Both the position numbers and the translations under genes were made by a program. From positions 382,396 through 446,395 of the forward strand of contig WFMF01000052.1 in the NCBI GenBank assembly GCA_011033025.1: a stretch of DNA of 64,000 bases, read 5' to 3'. Source of the stretch: Beroe forskalii (lineage: Eukaryota > Ctenophora > Nuda > Beroida > Beroidae). The notes below the pieces were generated by a model. The model was not told the origin of the DNA. It did not search any database and worked only from the letters and a program-made list of their open reading frames with translations. The first letter of the stretch is position 1. Every line of letters begins with the position of its first letter. This document shows positions 12,177 through 22,900 of this stretch, piece after piece.

Positions 12177-12294
12177 CTGTAAATTTAAAAATGAAATTTT
12201 AGTTTGTAATGTAAATATTGTAAAAACATAGAATTTGAAATTGAACTTGAAGTGGAAACCTTTACCGGAACATATACTGTCTTCCTGAGTATAA

Positions 12295-13748
12295 AGGGGT
12301 CATTCATAAACCAAAACTCATACTCAAATTGTGAGATTTTCTTACCATTCTAAGTACTAGTAGACGTTTGCTATTCATAATACTTAGTAATTACTAGCCT
12401 GAGTATTTTGTCGCGAGTAATTCCTCAAAATTCAAACTCATGCTCAAATCGGTATTCATAAACTAGTATTTACTCGCCCTAAATACTAGTACTCAAATTG
12501 GTATCAAAACAAGTACTCCGAGGAGTTAGTATCGTTTTCATTTTCTCAGAATAAATAAAATGTGTATTTTGAGAGGGTTGGTCATGCAAAACAGTCATTT
12601 TGTTGATGCATTCAAATACAAGTGGGATAACGATTTTGCTTCCACCCTTGTTATCGCAATTGCCGTTGATAAACTTTTGATCGTACTATTACTGACCACG
12701 GGTCAGCCTTTGTATATAAACTCCTTATCTCTACTCCTATTTCCACCGTATATGACATTCGATCATAGATTTGTGCGCTTCAGCGATTGGTCTTTGTAGG
12801 TCACGTGCGCGCGTCACGTGACTGCAAAGAATGAGATAATTGAAACAACCGTAGGTTATCTTCGTTTCTATCACGTTCGTTTCAATCAGACAATCACGGT
12901 ATATAAGTGGCGCACTGGCGCCACTCAGACGCGGTTGATTACTCCATCCGTGTTACAATGTTTATTTTGTTTCAGAGTTGATTTCTGATTGGAGGATCGA
13001 AATAAAGATAACGCAGTCTTGAACCGCTATGAATACGGCGTATTGCTCTGTTTTATTCTAATTTGTTTCATTTACTAGTGACATTGCTTTTGTGTGTCAT
13101 AGTTTATTTCTGATTGAGCAATTGAAATAAATAGCATAATTCAAGATCGTGATGAATATAACCGTATACAAGTATCAGCTGGTAAATGGCAGTTGTTTGA
13201 TCTGAAATTGTTTTCTCGGTACACTATCAAATTAGAAATTTCATTGATATTTGAGTCCCGCATACCAACCACCCAATCGTTGAAGGAATGCGTATTTGCT
13301 CCATCAGTGGTATTCAGACCGTTAAGACTGTCAATACATATTTTGATCATTTGCTGTTGAATTTATTCGTTGGATTGACCTCGACACGATGATGATGTCA
13401 CATTTTAGCTTTAACGACATTGTAATTCGTGATAGATAAGTAAATTTAACCGTCTCAATCATGAAACAATTCAGTTATCTTACTTATTCCACTCGGTGAA
13501 ACAGGCAACAGGGAACTCTAGCCAGTTAGAAGCTCGGCTTTGAGTATTTTCACGCGAGTATTTTTCAATTTCACTGAGCTTTTTCTTAGGTTGGAGAAAT
13601 ACTCGAGCTGAGTTTAGTACGAGTCTGAGTCCAAACATGGCGATAATTACTCAAGTTTTATGAATAGCAAATTTGAGTACCAGAAAATCTTAAGTAATTA
13701 TTCGCTAGTAATTACTCGAGAAATACTTAGTTATTATGAATGACCCCT
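12295..13748. mobile_element. PIF/Harbinger-type non-autonomous element, 1454 bp
   Basis: Termini AGGGGTCATTCATAA and its reverse complement, flanked by a 3-bp TAA duplication (12292-12294 and 13749-13751), the target preference of PIF/Harbinger. Similarity of the arms continues for perhaps 150 bp through many ACTAGTA/ACTCGAGTA-like repeats. Internally there is a tandem pair of about 120 bp (around 12960-13060 and 13080-13160) and a TATATAA-like stretch near 12900. A minus-strand frame at 13141-13350 with a RDSN-like string could be a transposase remnant, but this is too weak to assert. Confidence 0.8.
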
Positions 13749-13751
13749 TAA

Positions 13752-14202
13752 CTGCACAACACGAATCATTTGGGACCGAAAGTACTGCGCGCAAATTTTG
13801 ACCATTTCACTCATAAAACCATTTGTGAATTTCCAATCTATACCAAAATTTGCATGGATACAGTTTGTGGTGAAAATTTGAAGCATTTTCATCCAAGATG
13901 AATGGGCAAGTACATCTTTTCCATTTCAAGACCTTAGAGTTTACAATTTGAATTACATCACATGTTCGCTTTGACCGTATGTGTACGGTGTTCCAGAGGG
14001 ATTAGCTTCGTTCCTTTTTAAAAATAGAAATATCCTTATGTTCCTAAGCCCGCATAGGTGTGTGTACGCGCCACGCGACGTGAATAGGAGTATACATGTA
14101 TAGCAAATCCTTATGGGACACGTGTGTGTTCCAGACTCCCAGAAGGATAAGCTATTTTTTATCTTTGAAAGACAAAAATAACTTACCTGGGACACACACG
14201 TG
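13752..14202. other. spacer before the 19-bp array
   Basis: No gene seen. Contains an inverted pair of ACACGTGTGTG(T)CCAG-like sequences at about 14117 and 14187-14203, immediately before the array begins. The minus-strand open frame 13953-14195 has no recognisable features. Confidence 0.5.
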
Positions 14203-17155
14203 TTACGATGCTGTAAGTGTAGCAGCGTTAAGATCCTGTAAGTGTAGCAGCGTTAAGATGCTGTAACAGCGTTACGCTGCTGTAACAGCGTTACGCTACT
14301 GTAACAGCGTTACGCTGCTGTAACAGCGTTACGCTGCTGTAACAGCGTTACGCTGCTGTAACAGCGTTACGCTGCTGTAACAGCGTTACGCTGCTGTAAC
14401 AGCGTTACGCTACTGTAACAGCGTTACGCTGCTGTAACAGCGTTACGCTGCTGTAACAGCGTTACGCTGCTGTAACAGCGTTACGCTGCTGTAACAGCGT
14501 TACGCTGCTGTAACAGCGTGACGCTGCTGTAACAGCGTGACGCTGCTGTAACAGCGTTACGCTGCTGTAACAGCGTTACGCTGCTGTAACAGCGTTACGC
14601 TGCTGTAACAGCGTGACGCTGCTGTAACAGCGTTACGCTGCTGTAACAGCGTTACGCTGCTATAACAGCGTTACGCTGCTGTAACAGCGTTACGCTGCTG
14701 TAACAGCGTTACGCTGCTGTAACAGCGTTACGCTACTGTAACAGCGTTACGCTACTGTAACAGCGTTACGCTGCTGTAACAGCGTTACGCTGCTGTAACA
14801 GCGTTACGCTGCTGTAACAGCGTTACGCTGCTGTAACAGCGTTACGCTGCTGTAACAGCGTGACGCTGCTGGAACAGCGTGACGCTGCTGTAACAGCGTG
14901 ACGCTGCTGTAACAGCGTTACGCTGCTGTAACAGCGTTACGCTGCTGTAACAGCGTTACGCTGCTGTAACAGCGTTACGCTGCTAACAGCGTTACGCTGC
15001 TGTAACATGCTGCTGTAACAGCGCACGCTTTGCTGTAACAACGTTACGCTGCTGTAACAGCGTTACGCTGTAACAGCGTTACGCTGCTGTAACAGCGTTA
15101 CGCTGCTGTAACAGCGTTACGCTGCTGTAACAACGTTACGCTGCTGTAACAGCGTTACGCTGCTGCTGTAACAGCGTTACGCTGCTGTAACAGCGTTACG
15201 CTGCTGTAACAGCGCTACGCTGCTGTAACAGCGTTACGCTGCTGTAACAACGCTACGCTGCTGTAACAGCGTTACGCTGCTGTAACAGCGTTACGCTGCT
15301 GTAACAGCGTTACGCTGCTGTAACAGCGTTACGCTGCTGTAACAGCGTTACGCTGCTGTAACAGCGTTACGCTGCTGTAACAGCGTTACGCTGCTGTAAC
15401 AGCGTTAGCATGCTGTAACAGCGTTACGCTGCTGTAACAGCGTTACGCTGCTGTAACAGCGTTACGCTGCTGTAACAGCGTTACGCTGCTGTAACAGCGT
15501 TACGCTGCTGTAACAGCGTTACGCTGCTGTAACAGCGTTATGCTGCTGTAACAACGTTACGCTGCTGTAACAGCGTTACGCTGCTGTAACAGCGTTACGC
15601 TGCTGTAACAGCGTTACGCTGCTGCAACAGCGTTACGCTGCTGTAACAGCGTTACGCTGCTGTAACAGCGTTACGCTGCTGTAACAGCGTTACGCTGCTG
15701 TAACAGCGTTACGCTGCTGTAACAGCGTTACGCTGCTGTAACAGCGTTACGCTGCTGTAACAGCGTTACGCTGCTGTAACAGCGTTACGCTGCTGTAACA
15801 GCTTTACGCCGCTGTAACAGCTTTACGCCGCTGTTGTAACAACGCTGTTGTAACAACGTTACGCTGCTGTAACAGCGTTACGCTGCTGTAACAGCGTTAC
15901 GCTGCTGTAACAGCGTTACGCTGCTGTAACAGCGTTACGCTGCTGTAACAGCGTTACGCTGCTGTAACAGCGTTACGCTGCTGTAACAGCGTTACGCTGC
16001 TGTAACAGCATTACGCTGCTGTAACAGCGTTACGCTGCTGTAACAGCGTTACGCTGCTGTAACAGCGTTACGCTGCTGTAACGTTACATGTTACGCTGCT
16101 GTAACAGCGTTACGCTGCTGTAACAGCGTTACGCTGCTGTAACAGCGTTACGCTGCTGTAACAGCGTTACGCTGCTGTAACAGCGTTACGCTGCTGTAAC
16201 AGCGTTGCTGCAGCTGTAAACAGCGTTACGCTGCTGTAACAGCGTTACGCTGCTGTAACAGCGTTACGCTGCTGTAACAACGTTACGCTGCTGTAACAGC
16301 GTTACGCTGCTGTAACGTTACGCTGCTGTAACAGCGTTACGCGCTGCTGTAACAGCGTTACGCTGCTGTAACAGCGTTACGCTGCTGTAACAGCGTTACG
16401 CTGCTGTAACAGCGTTACGCTGCTGTAACAGCGTTACGCTGCTGTAACAGCGTTACGCTGCTGTAACAGCGTTACGCTGCTGTAACAGCGTTACGTTACG
16501 CTGCTGTAACAGCGTTACGCTGCTGTAACAGCGTTACGCTGCTGTAACAGCGTTACGCTGCTGTAACAGCGTTACGCTGCTGTAACAGCGTTACGCTGCT
16601 GTAACAGCGTTACGCTGCTGTAACAGCGTTACGCTGCTGTAACAGCGTTACGCTGCTGTAACAGCGTTACGCTGCTGTAACAGCGTTACGCTGCTGTAAC
16701 AGCGTTACGCTGCTGTAACAGCGTTACGCTGCTGTAACAGCGTTACGCTGCTGTAACAGCGTTACGCTGCTGTAACAGCGTTACGCTGCTGTAACAGCGT
16801 AACGCTGCTGTTACACTAACAGCGTAACGCTGCTGTAACGCTGCTGTAACACTAACAGCGTAACGCTGCTGTAACACTAACGTCTAACAGCGTAACGCTG
16901 CTGTAACAGCGTAACGCTGCTGTAACAGCGTAACGCTGCTGTAACAGGCAACAGCGTAATGCTGTTGTAACAGCGTTACGCTTCTGTATCAACAGCGTTA
17001 CGCTGCTGTAACAGGCAACAGCGTAATACTGTTGTAACAGCGTTACGCTTCTGTATCAACAGCGTTACGCTGCTGTTTTAACAGCGTTAAATTACGCTGC
17101 TGTATTAACAGCTTGACGCTGCTGTATTAACAGCGTGGCGCTGCTGTAACAGCGT
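14203..17155. repeat. 2.95-kb tandem array of a 19-bp self-complementary unit
   Basis: About 150 copies of ACGCTGCTGTAACAGCGTT. Each unit contains two overlapping odd palindromes, CAGCGT-T-ACGCTG and CTGT-A-ACAG, so either strand can fold back on itself. Variants include GCTACTG, CAGCGTGACGCTG and occasional truncated units (for example near 15000, 15840 and 16080). The left edge (14203-14265) has longer, older-looking units (CTGTAAGTGTAGCAGCGTTA). The right edge (16790-17155) carries the reverse-reading form CAGCGTAACGCTG and units interrupted by extra bases. All frames are closed by TAA in the unit. The size is as assembled and may be collapsed. Confidence 0.97.
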
Positions 17156-17161
17156 ATCATA

Positions 17162-17335
17162 AGGGATCGTTCACATATTACGTAATCACCTAGAGGGGGG
17201 AGGGGGTTTCCGAATGATTACGTTACATGTTATTGTAAGAAATACAACTACTGTAAACTTGATTACGAGGGCGAGGGGGGTTGAAATCGGCCAAAAATTG
17301 ATTACGTAATATGTGAACGATCCCTAGGTTACAGT
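17162..17335. mobile_element. 174-bp MITE with 26-bp perfect terminal repeats
   Basis: Starts AGGGATCGTTCACATATTAC and ends with its exact reverse complement (26 bases match). The interior is G-rich on + (GGGGGGAGGGGG). Flanks allow a TA duplication only with a one-base offset, so the superfamily is left open. It abuts the right end of the 19-bp array. Confidence 0.75.
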
Positions 17336-17337
17336 CT

Positions 17338-17578
17338 CGATGTTTTGTGGCGTTGCGTATTAGCAATTACTATTAGGATTACGCCGTGCTTGGGTACTTT
17401 TTGCATTGTGCGTATTAGTATTATGCCACGCTTTGGGTTGCTAAACACGCATTAACCCCTGTTCGGGTCTAGGAACGCTTAAGGTACTTTTTGTGCATGT
17501 GCAACTGCATATGCCCAGAAAGTACCCAAGCGCGGCGTAATAGCAATACGCCACACCACAAAATATCGGAACTGTAAC
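17338..17578. mobile_element. 241-bp inverted-repeat (foldback) element
   Basis: Begins GTTACAGTCTCGATGTTTTG and ends with an imperfect reverse complement (about 34-bp arms, also TGTGGYGTKGCGTATT). A second inner inverted pair (CGCCGTGCTTGGGTACTTTT near 17390 against its complement near 17515) makes it a nearly full-length hairpin. It lies three bases from the preceding MITE. Its terminal GTTACAG/CTGTAAC resembles the core of the 19-bp array unit. Confidence 0.6.
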
Positions 17579-17883
17579 GCTAACTGCATTGTTAGAATGC
17601 GAGAGTTAGTTGAATCAAAAATAATCAAGTAAAACTTCATCTAATTTATCAGTTGTTGTCTCGTTTTTGATACGTCATGGAATGAACAAAGGCTTGAAAA
17701 GAAAGTGCCTTTGCTTCTAATTCTGCTGTTTTATTTTATTTTCCATTTAAATCAAATTAGTACGTTTCTTAAGAAATTGAATTAACAAGTCACACTGCAA
17801 AATAAGCTATAAAACTTGTCATTTCACAAGATGAATATCAATAACACGATCCCCTCAGGTGGAAAACCATTCAGTTCCCAAGG
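17579..17883. other. upstream region of the protease gene
   Basis: AT-rich, no coding frame. A possible 3' splice site (GATCCCCTCAG at about 17858) just before the ATG suggests a 5' UTR exon further upstream. No confident promoter elements seen. Confidence 0.35.
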
Positions 17884-19092
17884 ATGTGTACTCGACTTTT
17901 CTTTGTCTTATTCACATTATGTCCGTGGCAGTTAGCAGCTAATTTCCTCCAATATGACCACTCTTTCGACCCCCGCACCTACCGGAACCCTGGCAAGGTT
18001 GAGTACCCTGTGGACCTGGACGCTCTGATCGATGGGGCGGTGACGTCTGACAGCAAGCTGCGGAGTCTCTACGAGCACTACAAAGCAAAACACGGTGTCT
18101 CACACGGAGCGGGAGAGACAGGGGAGAGGCTGAGGCTCTTTAGACAGTTCCTTGTGGAAATCCAGGAGCTGAGGGCAGACCCTGCGGTGGAGTGGACTCC
18201 GAGCATCACCCTCATGGCTCACAAGACGGACTGGGAGAAAACCCTCATGACAGCGGGGAACATAACCCACATAGACAACTCGGACTCCGGCGGTCACAGG
18301 ACTTGCCACAGTGTGGACATGGGGCAGCAGGCAGCCAGGGAGGACGTTCTACAGGCGGTACACAAAGTCCCAGTCAGCTTTGACTGGAGAGCTGTGCAGG
18401 CAGTGACTCCGGTCAAAGAACAGGGAGAAGGCGACTGCTGGGCCTACTCAGCCGTTACTGTGCTCGAGGCTCAGATCAAAGAAAAGACAGGGGCTCTCCA
18501 CGAGCTGTCCACGCAGGAACTGGTGGATTGCGTGTTTTACGGAGAGGGGATGGACAGCTTCCTGCCAGGCGGCCAGCCCTACGTGGCCTGGGGCTGGATC
18601 AAAAGGTCGGGAAGAATCGGCTACAGAGCTCAGATCCCTGTAAGAGCCGAGGGCGGCTTTTATTCGTGCTCTTATGACAAGTGGGCCCGTAACGCTCTGG
18701 CAGACAGCCGGATGGAAATGGGTAGCGTTACTATCCTGAGTAGGAAAAACGCCACCCCAAAAATTATCACACTGGTCGTGTCGTCCACTACACCAGTGGC
18801 TGTGCTAATCACTACACAAACTGGAGACTTTGAAAAGTACGGCAAGGGACCATTCGACCCCAGGACCAGCAAATGTATCCCGGGACAGGAAACGAACCAC
18901 GCAGTTGCCATAGTGGGCTACGACAAGGACTACTACTACATCAAAAACAGCTGGGGCGACCACTGGGGCAACGACGGCTACATTTGGTGGGTGAGAGCAC
19001 CTGGCGTCAGAGACTGTGGGCTCTACAGGACCATATCCTATCCTAAACTGAACGAGGTCAGGAAATTGCGGAAGACTGAAAAAGTGGAGTAA
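17884..19092 (+). CDS. papain-family (C1A) cysteine protease, secreted, atypical active-site loop
   Basis: 402 codons in one exon. Residues 1-19 form a signal peptide (MCTRLFFVLFTLCPWQLAAN), so the product enters the secretory or lysosomal route. Residues about 55-95 resemble the inhibitory propeptide (ERLRLFRQFLVEIQEL). Mature-domain features: Q180 oxyanion glutamine, catalytic C185 in GDCWAYSA, H339 in NHAVAIVGYD, N355 in IKNSWGDHWG, plus STQELVDC. All catalytic residues are present. It is unusual in that the usual QG-x-CGSCW loop is QGEGDCW: one residue shorter and lacking the conserved Cys three residues before the nucleophile. The usual C-x-GG motif after ELVDC is also not evident. The nearest relatives are probably cathepsin L-like, but divergent. 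Whether it cleaves the usual substrates cannot be told. Confidence 0.88.
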   Translation: MCTRLFFVLFTLCPWQLAANFLQYDHSFDPRTYRNPGKVEYPVDLDALIDGAVTSDSKLRSLYEHYKAKHGVSHGAGETGERLRLFRQFLVEIQELRADPAVEWTPSITLMAHKTDWEKTLMTAGNITHIDNSDSGGHRTCHSVDMGQQAAREDVLQAVHKVPVSFDWRAVQAVTPVKEQGEGDCWAYSAVTVLEAQIKEKTGALHELSTQELVDCVFYGEGMDSFLPGGQPYVAWGWIKRSGRIGYRAQIPVRAEGGFYSCSYDKWARNALADSRMEMGSVTILSRKNATPKIITLVVSSTTPVAVLITTQTGDFEKYGKGPFDPRTSKCIPGQETNHAVAIVGYDKDYYYIKNSWGDHWGNDGYIWWVRAPGVRDCGLYRTISYPKLNEVRKLRKTEKVE

Positions 19093-19964
19093 AAAAAGAT
19101 AATCTCCTGGAATTTGTTTCTTAAATTTTAAAATCGAAAACAAGAATTACATTTTTGTTGTAGTTCGTTGGCGTTTAACTTCCCCTCCCCCAACATCAAA
19201 TTCGTCTTCAAAAACTTTTCTTGAAAACAAAATTTTAGTCACCTTTCTTCGCTCAGCGTTTTGTCCTACCATGGTATTAATCCGTCAGCGGCCATTTAAG
19301 GGGAGGGGGCATCTTCCACCGAAAGAGAACCCCATAAACTCCGAAAAATGAATCTCCGGTTTAGATTTCTTCATATCCACTAATAGAGGTTAAAATCTGC
19401 GGGCACTACTTTAAGAAAGGCACAAAATTCTAAAACAAAAATGGTATCATGAGGCATGATTTCAGAAATTGTGTCACAAATCGTGATCAATTTATATTAT
19501 CCAAAGAAGTGATGACCTGAAGTATTGCTATTTTATCAAAGGAATGAAAATGTTGCAGATAAACAAAATTAAATGTGAATTGCATATCATATCAGATCAT
19601 TGCAGCGCATCATATCATAATGTTGCGCCGCGCACCACAATGCTGGCAACAACTACTTTCTATACACAAACGCACCATCGGATGCAAAGCAAATATTTTA
19701 AGCACTTTAACCTAGCAAGCCGCGCACGCACTCTTTTAACAAGCTCCCTTCTCGAAAAAGGAATTAAATCGAACAAAATGTTTAAATTAAAAACTGAATC
19801 AAATAAAGATTTTTGTCTTGCAACAATGCACGCGACAAATTGCTTTTGGGTGGTAAATCGAGTCAAGAGATGGACTGTCAAGTCTCTAACTCAAATAAAT
19901 TACATTAAAAAGAAAATCGTAAAAATGTATCAATATTATAAGCAGGAATAAGTAAGAGAAAGTT
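19093..19964. other. intergenic, protease to NAP1
   Basis: AT-rich, no feature I can defend. A 135-codon plus-strand frame at 19544-19951 shows no domain or codon-usage signal and is treated as chance. The two flanking genes converge here. Confidence 0.5.
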
Positions 19965-22900
19965 CTATTGCTGCTTGCATTCTTCTTTCTGCACGTCCGT
20001 GACAGTTTCGTTAGCCACAATGTTTTCATTATTCTCCACCTCTTCGTCCTGAAGTGATAAAAACATGAACAACATAAATCAAATACAACGACTTCTTGAT
20101 ATGTTACTCTTCACGAAAGTTTCTCGATTTCCCGCAACAATTATTTCAGCTTTTGCTGTAACTACCAATAGTCAGTCATAGCACAAATTTAATTTGTGGT
20201 GGAGATAAAGTTTCAAATTCAATTCCTGATTTCAATGCTGTAAAATAAGGATATCCACTAAGTTCACCGGGCTAGGCTTATATACAGCGAGTTATATAGG
20301 TTCAGGATCTATCATCTAGGAAATGTTACCTTGCGTTCCACAATTGACGCCAATACTTTTCTATAGCATTTCGATTTGGAGTCATGAAGTAACTCCGCAA
20401 ATAACAGCATGTCAAGTGACATGGCATTTCATGTGCTGTTATAAATGTCAAATACCTTCTGTATGGGAGGTGGCGGATATAAGCCATACAAAACACCTTA
20501 GCTCTATCAGAACACAATGAATCACAAGGTTGAATCAGGAGTTTTGAAGTTCTAATCGCAAAATTATTATTGCTGATTATAGGGTGGCATTATAGGTAGG
20601 TATTATGAAACCTATAATAACACACATCCTATATTAGTGGTAGTTTGACAGGCCAATGCCCAACATTGTCACCAAAAAAGGTTGCTGACTTTTCTCGGGC
20701 ACATAATTTTGTAGGAGCTCTCTCTTTATGGATTCCAGTACATACATATATTATGTGTGTAGCAAATTCAATCAATTTCCTAGGAACTATAACCATAAAT
20801 CAATAGCATACACTTTTATCATTTTTGTGCCCTATGGGAGTGTGTTATCGATAATTATTGCACGAGGCGTCAGCCGAGTTTGACATAAGTCGATAACACA
20901 TGATCCATGAATAAGTTATTATTGTATTACCACCGAGATAACTCGGCTGAGTGAGATGGATAGAGCAAGAATTTGTAGCTGCACCCTACCCACAAAAGCT
21001 TATATAGTCACCTTTCTTCTGCTTTTAGAGGGGGATACTTCAGATATTTCCTTGCGTCTTCACAGAAAGTTTTGCGCGCGCCACTATATAGAAGTTTCGA
21101 AAGAGTGCGATATCGATATTAATCACACTCGAATTAATCCATAGGAGGGTGCAGTGGTGGATCTACAATGGGGTTGTTGCGGGGTTGCAACCCCGCCACT
21201 TTTCCTGCTGTGGGGTTGTAGTGGGGTTTTGGGGTTGTTGGTTTTAGAGTGGGGTTGTTGGGGTTGTGAGCAGCGGGCTGTTGTAATAAAATTATACATC
21301 ACCAACTTGATCTTAGATGCGGATTCAGATTGAAACCTTGGTAATTTTTGCCTGAAGCAGGCTGTTGTGATCAGATTATATACTACCAAATTGATCCTAG
21401 ATGCTGACTCAGATAGTCAGATGCAAAATCTTGAATTTTTTTTGCCCGCAGCAGGCTCTTATGATAGAATTTTGTTACTAAATTGGTCTTAGACACGGCC
21501 AAAGATATAGAAATTTTCGCCTGCAGCGGGCTTCTGTGATCAATTGATTATCTTAGGTTTGTTACCACATTGGCCTTCATAAACACTGCCACAACTATCA
21601 TGTGAAGAGACATCAATTTTTTGCTTGTAATCAAAGAAGACCAAATTGACTTCAGATTAACAGATTAAGATGCAAAACATCTTGATGAAGATTTTCGCCA
21701 GCCGCTGGCTGTTTGGATCAAATAATGTTACTAATTTGGTGTCGGCAACAGAATAATATGAGCTTATGTGAAACATCAAAACTTTTTGTCTGTGGCAGGC
21801 TGTTGTAACTAGATTATACATGTTATCAAATTGACTTCAGAGGCAGATTCAGATACCAAAAACCTTGAAAATTTTCGACTGCAGCACGCTGCTGTAATAA
21901 GTTATGTAACTCAATTGGTTAAAGACACAGTCTTTGATATGAAATTTTCAAAATTTTCGCCTGCGGCGCTCAGAAAGATCAATAAGGATTATGATTCAAA
22001 ATAATATTGCCGTTCCTTGCATATTTTGCAAGTAAAGCGAGCAGGCCTAAGAGGAAAAATTAAAATTTTTGTATGTGGGTGGCTGGATTGCTTTGCTTGC
22101 CAACAACCCCGCCACTTTTTTCAGCCTGGATCCACCCCTGGGAGGGTGATTATGTAACTTATTTGTATGGTATTTGGATATCATGGCAGCCCAATATGCA
22201 CAATAGAGGAGGTTCTCCTTGCAGCTTCATGTAGTAGTAAGTTGGCGTCGCAAGTATGACAGAATTAATGAAGTAAAAGAGATTTATTGTGTACTGACTT
22301 TTTACAGCTGTTGGTTCCTTCTATAGCTTGTGACATGACATGTCGCAGAAGCACTGTAAGTTGCACTTGTGGGTTCACATTTCACAAGTTGCTTTTATTA
22401 CAGTGTGTCAGGGATACATACATACTTGTAAATCAGCAGATGGAGAAAAATAGAAAATACAGGACATTATGAAATTACAGTGGCATTGCATAATATTCTA
22501 ATAATGCTCCCGTTCACCTTGAATATGCCATTACGTTTACATTTCACGGATTTTATTCTCTAATTCTGAATTCCTGACCGAACTATTTAAAGATATAAAC
22601 AGAATATGTATAAAGTGTAATTATAAAAATATAATGACACTGCGCATAATAGCATGAAAAACATCACCCTAGTGACATGTACTTTATAAAATGATAATAA
22701 ACTAAACCGGCATGGAGTTATCCATCAGTGTGTCAGATAATCGATAATAGAATGTAATGGCACTGAAAAGTGCAAATTTCTGTTTCTGAGCATTCTAGGG
22801 CACACAATTTATCGACAAGTCTTTACTACCTCTCTGGAGTCTGGACTGAGATATCAAAATTTAGCCATGTTGTACAGTGATACCACCCTGGTTAATGATT

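Noticed and set aside
14203..17155. Possible CRISPR array
   Set aside because: Units are contiguous 19-mers with no spacers, in a eukaryotic genome.
19544..19951. 135-codon plus-strand gene
   Set aside because: No domain, AT-driven composition, in the convergent spacer between two genes.
20830..20960. Distinct transposon in the NAP1 intron
   Set aside because: CCGAG/CTCGG pairs are present but no termini or target duplication could be fixed.
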